Source of the DNA: Anabaena catenula FACHB-362
GTDB lineage: Bacteria > Cyanobacteriota > Cyanobacteriia > Cyanobacteriales > Nostocaceae
Reading direction: 5' to 3'
Assembly (NCBI RefSeq): GCF_014698735.1
Contig: NZ_JACJTQ010000025.1
Location: 1 to 64,000 of the forward strand
DNA length: 64,000 nt
The position numbers and the translations under genes were made by a program. The notes below the pieces were generated by a model, which ran no database searches, was not told the DNA's origin, and saw only the letters and a list, made by a program, of their open reading frames with translations. Positions 9,110-17,944 of this stretch are shown one piece after another. Within the stretch, counting starts at the first letter, position 1, and each line of letters begins with the position of its first letter.

Positions 9110-9976
9110 ATGCCAATTACTATCAGAAACAATATTACTTACACCTTGCTCAAGAAAATTAACGAAACTGGGCAAGGAATGCATGAAGTTCACTTTAATC
9201 AAGCTGATTTTACCGGACACCAAATAACAATAGCCGACTTTTTAGGACATTTAGATTACTTAAATCAAAAGCATTATATCAATGCTGAGTTTACAGGTAA
9301 TGCTTATGCAACTCAAGAAGACGTTCCTGATTTTATTCATCCTCAGGAATTTGATTTGCGAATTGCCAATACTCTCGGCGCACCAGATGGACCTTTACCG
9401 CATTTGATTACCTTTAAAAAAGCAGAAATGACGGAAAAAGGACAGCAGTTATTAAACAAACTGGAAGCTAATCCTCCCCAAGTCTCAGAGGAAAAACCAT
9501 CAATAGCTATTGCTGATAAAGATTTGCCTTTTTTAGAAAAGGTCATGGTAAAAAGTGGCTTACCAGATATCTTTGATGCCAGAGATGTAACGGAAGTAGT
9601 CTTCCGGGTGATGCGGGATTTAATGACAACAGAAGCAGCGGACAGAGTGGAAGCAGAACTGCATGAACCAGCGGAAATAACTACAGATAAATCACTGCAA
9701 TTAGAAATCGCCGATTTATGGCATGATACCAACCCAATTGTCGCCTTTTTGAGTCGAGTTCGTCCACCTTGGCAAGGACCAGGCATTTTTAAGATTGATA
9801 GCGATCGCTTTTTATTTAGAGTTGAAAATGAAGGAGGAATGCCAGCAAATGTAGACAGAGAGGAAGTAGTTAAAGCCGTATTTTCAGCTACGAAAGACGA
9901 ATTATCCCCAGAACGAATTCAAGAAATTTCTACTTGGCTACCTGATCAAATTCGCCAACTTTGGGAAGAAGCATAA
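9110..9976 (+). CDS. DUF2267-domain protein
   Basis: This 288-residue soluble protein has two parts. The N-terminal ~115 residues form an unrecognised domain (YTLLKKINETGQGMHEVHF, then a hydrophilic region). The C-terminal ~155 residues match the DUF2267 pattern, with paired helical blocks (VTEVVFRVMRDLMTTEAADR and VVKAVFSATKDELSPER) and LPDQIRQLWEEA at the end. The ATG has a GGAGGA ribosome binding site at 9096-9101. DUF2267 proteins have no established activity that I know of. It stands alone between the sensor kinase and a secreted protein on the same strand. Confidence 0.8.
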   Translation: MPITIRNNITYTLLKKINETGQGMHEVHFNQADFTGHQITIADFLGHLDYLNQKHYINAEFTGNAYATQEDVPDFIHPQEFDLRIANTLGAPDGPLPHLITFKKAEMTEKGQQLLNKLEANPPQVSEEKPSIAIADKDLPFLEKVMVKSGLPDIFDARDVTEVVFRVMRDLMTTEAADRVEAELHEPAEITTDKSLQLEIADLWHDTNPIVAFLSRVRPPWQGPGIFKIDSDRFLFRVENEGGMPANVDREEVVKAVFSATKDELSPERIQEISTWLPDQIRQLWEEA

Positions 9977-10106
9977 GTAGATTACAGGTGACAGAGAAAA
10001 GAGTAGGGGAAGCATAGGAAGTATGGGTCAGTTATCTATTATTGACGTTTACGGTTCCCTATTTCTAATTCTCTATTCTTAATATTTTCAGAGGAGAAAA
10101 ATAATA

Positions 10107-10862
10107 ATGCATATTTACAAGTGTTCTCAATTACTTGGGACTGTTTGTGGTGGATTAGTGATTAGTTTACCAGCCATTCCGCAAGTAGTTATGGCACAAG
10201 AAATTACTTCTAAAGTTAACCAATGTCCCAGAATTTTTTACGAAGAACCACATAACAATCGCGTATTAGTTCCCGCTGGATGTCCTCCCAATGCCTTAAC
10301 TCTGCAATTCATGAAACAAGGACTAATTCCTGGTACTCCATTACCAAATCAAAGCGGCTTAAGTGTTGGTGGTGAATCATCCTCTGTACTTAATCCCAAT
10401 CCTCGTATTTTTAATGAAAGTCCCTATAATCTTTCTCAACGAGGTTTTCAGCCAGGAACCTCTACAATCCCCCCAGAACAAGCAGTACAAACCCGTTCCC
10501 CTGACACTAGTTTACAACCACCAGCACCAGAACAAAGACAAGAACCCAGTACGAGAATTGCGCTGGCAGATGATAAAGCAAATATCGTTTTAATTAATGA
10601 TACTGGAGCAGATGTAACTTATCAAGTAATTGGCGATACAGCCCCACGCATATTAGCAGGTAAGTCAAGGACGAATTTAACAGGTTTAAGCACACCAGTA
10701 ACGGTGACATTTCAGCGGGAAGACAGGGGACTACTCATGGTAACTCCTAAAGCTGCTAGAGAAAAAGGAACCTTGGAAGTGACATTTAAAGAAACAACTG
10801 ATGTCAACCAGGATAAAAGTGCAATGATAATTCAAGCAAATGGATCAGTTTTTTTGAATTAG
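10107..10862 (+). CDS. Secreted protein of unknown function
   Basis: This 251-residue protein has a classical signal peptide (positive start, hydrophobic core, cleavage near VMAQEIT). A cysteine pair follows (QCPRIFYEEP and AGCPPNA), with a second NPRIFNESPYN echo of the same motif around residue 97, so the N-terminal half may be an internal duplication. A Pro/Gln-rich linker (about 115-150) leads to a beta-rich C-terminal domain (ANIVLINDTGADVTYQVIG). The ribosome binding site GAGGAG at 10091-10096 supports the start. Export to the periplasm or outside is likely; the function is unknown. Confidence 0.78.
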   Translation: MHIYKCSQLLGTVCGGLVISLPAIPQVVMAQEITSKVNQCPRIFYEEPHNNRVLVPAGCPPNALTLQFMKQGLIPGTPLPNQSGLSVGGESSSVLNPNPRIFNESPYNLSQRGFQPGTSTIPPEQAVQTRSPDTSLQPPAPEQRQEPSTRIALADDKANIVLINDTGADVTYQVIGDTAPRILAGKSRTNLTGLSTPVTVTFQREDRGLLMVTPKAAREKGTLEVTFKETTDVNQDKSAMIIQANGSVFLN

Positions 10863-11055
10863 TTTTTTATCAGTTGTAATACTTTTCTGAAGATCAAGTT
10901 ACATAGAATAAGATTTCAAGCAAGAATTATTACCCGCACATAAAGACAGATGAATTCATGGATTTCATTATTCTATGTGACTTTACATAAAATTGGTATC
11001 ATCACTTTGCTATAGTTGTGATTAGTTATTGACCAATTACTAATCATCAAGAAGA

Positions 11056-12333
11056 TTAACGTTTTGGTAATTCATTAATCTTATATAGCAATTTAGCTTC
11101 TTGTTTTACATCTTCTAATTTTCGCGCTAGTGAAAGCGCCTGTTGATAAAAATTACGTGCTTTGCCATAATCCCCTATTTTTTCATAAAGTTCACCAGAA
11201 GAAATAAAATATTTGAATTCTTCTGTAGAACTATTTAAAAATTTGGCAATTGTTAAACGTTGTTCTAATAATTCTAACGCCCGTTCATAGCGACCAACAG
11301 CAGCATGAGCCGTAACTAAACCATCAATTGCTCGTAATTGGTTAGGACGATCAAAATTGATTTTAGCTAACCGCATTGCTGCTCCATAATTACCTATGGT
11401 ATTTTGATAGTCTCCTACCATCAGATAGGCTTCACCTAAATTATTCAGAGTATTTACTTCACCAATAACATCACCAGTTTGACGGCGAAAACCTAAGGCA
11501 GTTTCAGCTAATTTTACGGCTTGGTTATAATCACCTAATCTGGCAGTTACTAAACTTAGATTACTTAAAGAAAGTCCTTGTCCCTCAATATTTTCTAAAT
11601 TGCGAGCAATTACCAGTGCATCATTAATAACTTGTCCTGCGGCTTTTGGTTCACCTTTTTGTAATAACACAGTTCCCAGATTATTTAAGGCAAAAATCTG
11701 ATTTTGAAAATCTTTATTATCACGAGCTATTCCTATCCGACGACGTAAAACATCTTCTGCTTCTTTGATATTACCTAATTGGATATAAGCACTAGCTAGT
11801 AAATCGTAAGTTAGACCTTGGGCGGTTATGTCACGAATTGAGTGATAGATCTCTAGTGCTTGCAATCCTGATTGAATTGTTTTATCTGCATATCCTAAAG
11901 CATATTGTTGCCTACCTAGACGTACCAATCTATCTGCTTCTTCTCTTAATGGTCGTTCCGCAGAATTATTTAAAGGACGGTGGATTTGTTTGGTAATATC
12001 AATAGCATTAGCTGCTGTAGGACTGAGCAAACAAGCAAATAAGTAGGTGGGCGTTAAAAAATATAAGATAGACCTAACCCCCCAGCCCCCTTCCCTACCA
12101 GGGAAGTGGGAGTCAAAGCCTCTCCCCTTGTAGGGGAGCCAGTGCGTTGCGGAGGTTCCCCCCGTTGTAGCAACTGGCGTGAGAGGTTTGGAGAGAGGTT
12201 TTATATTTAATTGCGCCAAGCTACTTAGTAAAATATAAAAACTGCCATGTCTTAATTTATTGACTGGCTGTTTGGCTAGATTAGAATTTAAGTTAAAAAT
12301 TGTATGTCCTGATAAAAAATTCCCCTGTTTCAT
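11056..12333 (-). CDS. Tetratricopeptide-repeat protein with an in-frame repeat insertion
   Basis: Residues from about 120 to 415 are consecutive TPR units (for example LTYDLLASAYIQLGNIKEAEDV and ALNNLGTVLLQKGEPKAAGQV), a scaffold for protein-protein contacts. The preceding part is odd. A hydrophobic export-like segment (TPTYLFACLLSPTAANAID, about 94-112) looks like a signal peptide end, but it is separated from the N-terminal Met by about 90 residues. About 45 of these (44-88) are translated from a GC-rich intergenic repeat (12070-12204). The true start may be elsewhere or the export signal may be damaged. Expression of a functional exported protein is uncertain. Confidence 0.8.
   Translation of the reverse strand: MKQGNFLSGHTIFNLNSNLAKQPVNKLRHGSFYILLSSLAQLNIKPLSKPLTPVATTGGTSATHWLPYKGRGFDSHFPGREGGWGVRSILYFLTPTYLFACLLSPTAANAIDITKQIHRPLNNSAERPLREEADRLVRLGRQQYALGYADKTIQSGLQALEIYHSIRDITAQGLTYDLLASAYIQLGNIKEAEDVLRRRIGIARDNKDFQNQIFALNNLGTVLLQKGEPKAAGQVINDALVIARNLENIEGQGLSLSNLSLVTARLGDYNQAVKLAETALGFRRQTGDVIGEVNTLNNLGEAYLMVGDYQNTIGNYGAAMRLAKINFDRPNQLRAIDGLVTAHAAVGRYERALELLEQRLTIAKFLNSSTEEFKYFISSGELYEKIGDYGKARNFYQQALSLARKLEDVKQEAKLLYKINELPKR
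12070..12204. repeat. Intergenic-type repeat inside a TPR gene
   Basis: This GC-rich stretch (CCTAACCCCCCAGCCCCCTTCCC on one side, GAGAGGTTTGGAGAGAGGTT on the other) has the look of a dispersed Nostoc-type intergenic repeat. It includes inverted pairs of CTACCAGGGAAG/CCTTGTAGGGGAG type. It is read in frame as part of the TPR protein's leader. The flanking DNA is AT-rich like the rest of the gene. Confidence 0.7.
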
Positions 12334-12517
12334 AACACTTATCCGTGAAATTTTGGATTTAAGTAGAAGGTTTAAGAAAAAGTTTTAGTGATTAACCGAA
12401 TCTAGTACACAGCAGCATCAGTCAAGTAAGGATTAAAAATTGCTGAAAAGCTTATGCAATCCGCTTTTTAATTTTTAATTTTTAATTTTTAATTCCGAGG
12501 AAGTGGTACTAGCTAAG

Positions 12518-13147
12518 TTAGGACTGAGTTAAGTTTTCGCCTAAGTAAATAGCGCGAATATCAGCAGGTAATTTGTCTTCTAGCATACGATAACCTTCTT
12601 GGAGAAAATTGGCTACTTCTCCCGGAGAAATGTTTTCTCCTTCAGCTTGTAGATAAGCCGCAATTCTAGTTTCGCTCCAGTGAAAGGTTTGCGCCATCAG
12701 CACTATTAAGCGTAACACTGGTTGAAGTTGATTTAATGCTTGTTCTACATAACACCATAATGGCGGTGAAGTAGCCTGGAGAGAATAATGAATTGCTTCA
12801 GTGGGCGGTAATTTAATTTCATTAATGCAGAAAGCAGTGATGTTGATTAACCAGTTTTGCAGGGTTAAATCTTGTTTTCCTGTTTCCGGGTTAGTTAAAT
12901 CGAGTCCACCGAGTTCATAATAGATATGTCGCCAGGTGAGAGCAAACAGATAATCGGCTTGCACAGGCGATCGCGCTGAATGTTGAATCAAGGTGTAGAC
13001 TATAGGGCTATAGCGGCAAAAAATCACCGTAAAAAACTTGCCACTATCTGGATAGCGCTGAAATAGGCTCAGTAGTTCCTGGTCACTGTGATGAAACAGC
13101 GACTTAACCAGGGGGTGATTAGCTTCGGGAAAGTGAGGAATTTGCAC
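12518..13147 (-). CDS. Divergent sigma-70-like (ECF-type) protein
   Basis: This 209-residue soluble protein begins with a GTG at 13147. The N-terminal half resembles sigma region 2 (SDQELLSLFQRYPDSGKFFTV, then AARSPVQADYLFALTWRHIY-like helices). The C-terminal half resembles a weak region 4 (LNQLQPVLRLIVLMAQTFHWSETRIAAYLQ), where a helix-turn-helix would sit. Region 4 is degenerate, with few basic residues in the expected recognition helix, so it could be a true alternative sigma factor or a related regulator that no longer binds promoters. It is upstream of, and on the same strand as, the TPR gene (gap 184 bp). No anti-sigma gene is adjacent. Confidence 0.6.
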   Translation of the reverse strand: MQIPHFPEANHPLVKSLFHHSDQELLSLFQRYPDSGKFFTVIFCRYSPIVYTLIQHSARSPVQADYLFALTWRHIYYELGGLDLTNPETGKQDLTLQNWLINITAFCINEIKLPPTEAIHYSLQATSPPLWCYVEQALNQLQPVLRLIVLMAQTFHWSETRIAAYLQAEGENISPGEVANFLQEGYRMLEDKLPADIRAIYLGENLTQS

Positions 13148-13185
13148 AAGCCTTTAAATAGTAGTGGTTAAAATATACAGGTTAA

Positions 13186-13328
13186 TGGTCATTGGTCATT
13201 GGTCATTGGTTATTAGTCATTAGTCATTGGTCATTGGTCACTGGAGAAGACCTAATTAAGTTATTCTTAATTTTCTCCGCGTCCCCGCGTCTCCCCATCT
13301 CCGCGTCTCCCCATCTCCCCATCTCCCC
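13186..13328. repeat. Short tandem repeats (GTCATTG and CTCCCCAT-type)
   Basis: A run of the heptamer GGTCATT and its variant AGTCATT (13186-13243) is followed by a C-rich tract of repeated CTCCCCAT/CCGCGT units (13274-13328). They occupy the divergent intergenic region between the sigma-like and glyoxalase-like genes. Confidence 0.88.
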
Positions 13329-13431
13329 TATTCCCTGTCTCAAACTATGAGATAAACTAAAAACAAGAACTTAATGTTAGTCTTAATCGACAATACTAAA
13401 CGCGGCTCCCTCATATAATATTCGTTTGTTC

Positions 13432-14028
13432 ATGGTTATAGCAGCTAGTTTGATACCGTTCCTGGTTAGTCATTTTACTCTAGGCTCGTTTTTACCGTCT
13501 TTGCCCTTGGATAGCCTTTTCTCTACCCAAGGCATTATGGTTATGCTGTTGGCGGCTTATGCTGGGGCTATGTGGATGTTTCTCACTAGCGCCCCCAAGG
13601 TACATACTGTCATGGTGTCGGATTTGGAAATTGCCCGACAGTTGTATGAAGGGTTACTAGATTTGCCAGCGGCGGAAGTACCTTTGCACTATTACTACAA
13701 CTACGAACAAACCATTGGTGCGACAGGGATAGACCCGCTATATATGTCTACCAGTCCCAGTTGGTCAAATAAAGCGATGAGTAATGCCAATGATGGGTTG
13801 TGGTATCAATTAAAGAAAAATACTCAACTGCACATCATTACTGGTGCGAGTTTGGGGATAAAAAATCAGCAACGCCACGTTTGTTTTGACCGCGAATGTC
13901 TGGAATTGATTTTAATGCGGGTGGAAACACGGGGTTTGAAGTTTAAGATTCGCAATCAAAAGCCTTTGAATTTTTTGGTTAAGGATTATGAAGGGCGCGT
14001 GATTGAATTGGCTGAAGTCGCAGCGTAG
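13432..14028 (+). CDS. Membrane-anchored glyoxalase-like (VOC) protein
   Basis: This protein of about 198 residues has two N-terminal hydrophobic segments (about residues 1-18 and 32-52), followed by a soluble domain of about 140 residues. That domain resembles a vicinal-oxygen-chelate/glyoxalase-like fold (VHTVMVSDLEIARQLYEGLLDLP, ending FLVKDYEGRVIELAEV). The usual metal-binding His/Glu set is only partly evident, so enzymatic activity is uncertain. The ATG at 13432 is preferred over a TTG two codons upstream. The stop codon is immediately followed by a GC-rich hairpin. Confidence 0.72.
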   Translation: MVIAASLIPFLVSHFTLGSFLPSLPLDSLFSTQGIMVMLLAAYAGAMWMFLTSAPKVHTVMVSDLEIARQLYEGLLDLPAAEVPLHYYYNYEQTIGATGIDPLYMSTSPSWSNKAMSNANDGLWYQLKKNTQLHIITGASLGIKNQQRHVCFDRECLELILMRVETRGLKFKIRNQKPLNFLVKDYEGRVIELAEVAA

Positions 14029-14047
14029 GGGCGGGGTTTCCCCGCCC
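14029..14047. terminator. GC-rich hairpin after the glyoxalase-like gene
   Basis: GGGCGGGG (14029-14036), loop TTT, CCCCGCCC (14040-14047) forms a perfect 8-bp stem directly after the TAG stop. No T-run follows. The same hairpin recurs at 34792-34810 just after the glutamate synthase stop codon. Confidence 0.7.
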
Positions 14048-14163
14048 TCATAATTCATTTGTAATTAGGGTGTGTTGGGGTTTTTCCTGATATGCCCTAA
14101 ATAAATATTCCAGGTCATTATTGAGGTGCAGCGTTCACGTCTCGTAGAGAAGCTATTATCTAT

Positions 14164-17100
14164 TTACACATCAAAACTTTGACCAAGTAACTCTGAGTAA
14201 ACAGGAATAAAGGGTACTTTTTCTTTGCTAAAACGCACTGCTAACTGTCTGGCTAAAAAAAAGATATCTGAATCATAGATGTCAATATTCGGGTTTTGGA
14301 TTAACTTTGCTAGAGTATCTGATGTGCCAATCTTAACTAAAGCCTCTGCTGCCATTCTTTTAACTGATGAGTCCTGCTCAGTGAGAGTAGTAATTAATAC
14401 AGGGATTGCTTTTATTGCACCTATTTTACCTAATGCTTCTGCCGCAGTTTCACGAACTGATGAATCATGATTTATATTTTGCAGAACTTTAATTAAGCTA
14501 TTAACTGATTGATAGATAGAAATTTCTCCTAAAATAAACGCTGCCATTTTTTGAACGTTAGAATCTGGATGTTCAAGCGATTTAATCACTGCATTTACAG
14601 CTTCCAAATTACCAGTATTAGCAATGTTCCCTAAAGCATTTATGACATCTTCTCGAACGTTATAATCTGGATGGTTAAGAGACTGAATTAATACATTTAT
14701 TGCTTCCTCATTTCCAATTTTTTCTAAAGCCGTCACAACAGACCCACGAACATTTTCGTCGCCATCTTTCAGTGCTAAAATGAGAGAATTAACTGCTACA
14801 GGATGACCAATTCTGCCTAAATGGTATGCTGCACTCCGTCTAATTTTTTCATCTTCTGAACAAAGAAGAAGATTAATCAAAGTTTGTATGTCAATCATTT
14901 TAATATTAATTAAATCCTCTAAATCATCTGAATGATTGCTTGTAGTTTTACCAATATAGTTGGAATTGAATGAGCTAAATGTAAGCTTATTTAAAGCTGA
15001 TTCTGCAATTTTTCTAACAAGCTCACATTTATCATTATTTGATGCTTCTATTAATTCAGGAATTACTTCTGTATTACCAATGTCACCTAATGCTCCTGCC
15101 GCCATTAATCTGACAAACATATCTTCATAACTTGTCAGAATTTGAATTAAGCAAGGAATAATTTGAGAATTACCTATTTCACGTAGGATAGATATTACTC
15201 TTTGTTTCAAGGTAGTTTTATCTTTATCGTTTAACATTGTTTTTAACTTTTCAAACATTTGTGATTGCGTTTTACCTACTGCCACAACCACCGCTGTGAT
15301 AAACTCAGCGTTTGGGTAACTTAGCCAAAAAGCATAAATATCATCAATAATTTTTTTAACCAATTCGTGATTACTTTCTTTAACCTCAGCCGTACATCGT
15401 CCCGCTAGTAATAAAAGCGTGTTAAAAATATCATCTTTTTCGTTTTTAATTGCTTGTAGCAAAGTAACAGAATTTTGCATCAATCCTGCCATTAAGCTTA
15501 ATGTTTCATGCCATTCATAATCCCAAAAATGTGCTTTAGCTAATTCAATACCATCTGGTGAGCGTTGCAAATAACAGGCTGTGAAATACTCTTGAAAAGT
15601 CCGATGTAAAAACAGATATTGCTGACCACTTTCATGTAGTTTTTGTAAAATTCCATCCTGTTCAGATAATTCTGTTATTAAAGTAGAACTAGTAATATTT
15701 TTAAAATCACTAGGAATATCATCTTTTTTCAAATAGCTATCAATAGCTTTACGAAGTTCACGCATTGTAAAAATTTCTTGATTATTACAGCTAAATTGAT
15801 AAGCTAGTTCTTCTAACAATTCTATTTTGACATCTATCCACCCATCCTCTACTTCTGGGTTATGTGTTTTTCTCCATTTAGTAAGCATACATTTTACAGC
15901 TTGCTCATATACCTCATAGCGTCGCGCTGGTAAATTTATTCCTTTTTCTTGATACAAGCTGCAAATTAAAGATAATAACAAAGGATTCTGCACTAAACCA
16001 CGAATTTGGGGCTTATTCTGTAATTCTCGAATTAAAGCAGCCGCAGAAACAGAATTATCATTTATAGATTCAGCCGCAAAGTTAAACCAAGTTTCAATAT
16101 ATTGATTTATCTGTGGTTCATTAAAAGGAACAATTTCTACATCTTTAGCCCCGTCTAAAAATACTCCACTATAACCGACAATGCGAGATGTGCAGATAAT
16201 AGGACAATTATAATTACGAATAAAGCTATTTAATTTTTCCGATAAATAATTTCTCGATTCTTTCGCTACTTCATCCAGCGCATCTAATAGCAAGAGACAT
16301 TTACCAGTTTTTAATTTATCTACTAAGAAAGTCTCAATTTGTGGAAAGTGATTTTCATACTTTGATGCCAGCAATTTTAAAATAGCATCACTAACTTTCG
16401 CAGTTATGTCTTTAGTTGCGTCTGCTATTTCTGAAAGTCTTAAAAAAATAGGAATAACTAAATTTTCCAGTGTTTGACTATTATCTTCCAAACTTTGCAG
16501 TGCTACTTGTGTAGTTAAATAAGCCTCTCTTTTTAATAATGTAGTTTTCCCCATTCCTGGATCTGCCAACACCATTAAATATTGATGTTGTTTTTGTGCT
16601 TCTTGCCAATCTACTTGTGTTGGTTTTGATTCTTCCGAATGTTTGAGAGAGTAAGCACGTTGGATTTCTGCTTCTGACTCAGCATAATTCCAAGTATTTT
16701 CTATGGTGTGAGTGTATTTCCTTTCTAGCGTTACCTGAATAGGAATGTATTGGTCTTTAAGAATAATCGGTTGGGTTGTATGAAATAGTTTTATGTATTG
16801 AAATTCACTGATTATTTGGTTGAAGAAATTACAAACCGCTGCTTTTTCTACTTGTTCATTAGGAATAACTAGATTTTGTGTTATCTTCCATTCTTGGAAT
16901 TTGGTTTCCCATAACCATTTATAAGCCTGTTCCCAAGGACTTTTACCTTTCGGCGGTCTTCCCGGCTTTGGTTTTTCATTGGTAAAACCATCTTGTTTCA
17001 ATACCTCACATATTGTTTCCAACTCATCTTGAATTTTTTGAGTCTTGTTAACAGGATCTTTATTCCAGGGAATATCTGATATCAATATCTGATTAGTTTT

Positions 17101-17223
17101 ACTGTAGTTATCTGAATGAAAGCGACTGAGGAATACAGCATAGGTATCACCTGTAAAACCGTACTGTGTTGCCATTGCTTTTAAAAACTGGTCTTCTGGG
17201 GTAGTAGCTGCTGAAGGATTCAT
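14164..17223 (-). CDS. NACHT-HEAT (NLR-like) NTPase
   Basis: This 1019-residue protein has the order seen in bacterial NLR-like proteins. The N-terminal ~200 residues are unrecognised and contain a basic segment with an AT-hook-like GRP core (PKPGRPPKGK, 86-95). A NACHT-type STAND NTPase follows, with Walker A ADPGMGKTTLLKRE (220-233) and Walker B LLLLDALDEV (310-319). A helical winged region comes next (LHRTFQEYFTACYLQ). From about residue 640 the protein is repeated HEAT/PBS-lyase-like units (for example AAGALGDIGNTEVIPELI, AAEALGKIGAIKAIPVLI). Some bacterial NACHT proteins defend against phage, and the HEAT array would be the sensor. A role here is inference. No separate effector domain (nuclease, TIR, protease, pore) is recognisable. 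It is AT-richer than neighbouring housekeeping genes. Confidence 0.92.
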   Translation of the reverse strand: MNPSAATTPEDQFLKAMATQYGFTGDTYAVFLSRFHSDNYSKTNQILISDIPWNKDPVNKTQKIQDELETICEVLKQDGFTNEKPKPGRPPKGKSPWEQAYKWLWETKFQEWKITQNLVIPNEQVEKAAVCNFFNQIISEFQYIKLFHTTQPIILKDQYIPIQVTLERKYTHTIENTWNYAESEAEIQRAYSLKHSEESKPTQVDWQEAQKQHQYLMVLADPGMGKTTLLKREAYLTTQVALQSLEDNSQTLENLVIPIFLRLSEIADATKDITAKVSDAILKLLASKYENHFPQIETFLVDKLKTGKCLLLLDALDEVAKESRNYLSEKLNSFIRNYNCPIICTSRIVGYSGVFLDGAKDVEIVPFNEPQINQYIETWFNFAAESINDNSVSAAALIRELQNKPQIRGLVQNPLLLSLICSLYQEKGINLPARRYEVYEQAVKCMLTKWRKTHNPEVEDGWIDVKIELLEELAYQFSCNNQEIFTMRELRKAIDSYLKKDDIPSDFKNITSSTLITELSEQDGILQKLHESGQQYLFLHRTFQEYFTACYLQRSPDGIELAKAHFWDYEWHETLSLMAGLMQNSVTLLQAIKNEKDDIFNTLLLLAGRCTAEVKESNHELVKKIIDDIYAFWLSYPNAEFITAVVVAVGKTQSQMFEKLKTMLNDKDKTTLKQRVISILREIGNSQIIPCLIQILTSYEDMFVRLMAAGALGDIGNTEVIPELIEASNNDKCELVRKIAESALNKLTFSSFNSNYIGKTTSNHSDDLEDLINIKMIDIQTLINLLLCSEDEKIRRSAAYHLGRIGHPVAVNSLILALKDGDENVRGSVVTALEKIGNEEAINVLIQSLNHPDYNVREDVINALGNIANTGNLEAVNAVIKSLEHPDSNVQKMAAFILGEISIYQSVNSLIKVLQNINHDSSVRETAAEALGKIGAIKAIPVLITTLTEQDSSVKRMAAEALVKIGTSDTLAKLIQNPNIDIYDSDIFFLARQLAVRFSKEKVPFIPVYSELLGQSFDV

Positions 17224-17338
17224 TGAAAAAATGTGTTTTCTATTTAATTCTATTTATTTCTATTGGTAAGCAATTTTATCTCTATTTGGCAACCCCTAAA
17301 GTTAAATTATGACAAATAAATGACTTTAGGTACTGATT

Positions 17339-17596
17339 ATGAAATCTCAATTACAACTAGAAATCGCTATTCAACATCCAGAAATATTTGCTTTAACCTG
17401 GTTAAATTCAAAGACCAATAAACCCTCAGAACTAGCAACCAAACCAAAAGATAACAAAGCAAGACTTCAAATCATTGAAACTGCTGTGATCACTTTTGCA
17501 AAGTTTATTTCTCCGGTAGATGCAGTTTGGGCTGTACCCACCCTCAAGTTATGCTTTATGGTCTTGAAATTCCTTCAAGAATCGAAAAATAGGTAA
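17339..17596 (+). CDS. Small protein of unknown function, divergent from NACHT gene
   Basis: This 85-residue, slightly basic protein starts 115 bp from the NACHT gene on the opposite strand. The C-terminal third is hydrophobic and could be a weak membrane segment or a buried helix (AVWAVPTLKLCFMVLKFLQ). There is no recognisable family and no good ribosome binding site, so this may be a poorly translated or spurious gene. Its position opposite the NACHT gene makes a shared control region possible. Confidence 0.45.
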   Translation: MKSQLQLEIAIQHPEIFALTWLNSKTNKPSELATKPKDNKARLQIIETAVITFAKFISPVDAVWAVPTLKLCFMVLKFLQESKNR

Positions 17597-17603
17597 GTGT
17601 GTA

Positions 17604-17622
17604 GGCAGGTTAAAGACCTGCC
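17604..17622. terminator. Hairpin between convergent small genes
   Basis: GGCAGGT (17604-17610), loop TAAAG, ACCTGCC (17616-17622) forms a perfect 7-bp stem. It overlaps the stop codon of the minus-strand gene ending at 17610 and follows the plus-strand gene ending at 17596. It could serve as a bidirectional terminator. Confidence 0.55.
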
Positions 17623-17825
17623 ATGTCATTATTTAAGCTAGAGATAGTTTTCCCTTCATCATCTCCCCAAGTTTCTAACCAATCACCATCAACATCATCA
17701 CAATATAAATAAGCTGCATCCAGACCATATTTCATGATGTCATTCTCTAATTGACGGGCTGCTTCTAAATGTTGTAAAAATTTTTCTAATCTTTGTTGAC
17801 GGTTAATTAATTTTTGGTTAACCAT
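17610..17825 (-). CDS. Small acidic hypothetical protein
   Basis: From the ATG at 17825 this encodes 71 residues: a helical start (RQQRLEKFLQHLEAARQLEND) and a very acidic tail (YCDDVDGDWLETWGDDEGK). The frame is open a further 32 codons upstream, but that part (SATDNKNSKIIFESS...) looks non-coding. I do not recognise the family. It lies 120 bp downstream of the Spy-like secreted protein gene on the same strand and might be cotranscribed. Confidence 0.55.
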   Translation of the reverse strand: MVNQKLINRQQRLEKFLQHLEAARQLENDIMKYGLDAAYLYCDDVDGDWLETWGDDEGKTISSLNNDMAGL

Positions 17826-17944
17826 AATTACTGATATTACTAAATCACTACTCTCAAAAATAATCTTGCTATTCTTATTGTCAGTTGCAGAAATACAATC
17901 GCATCCCCACAACTGGCACAATTTATCATTGCCACTCCCTAACT

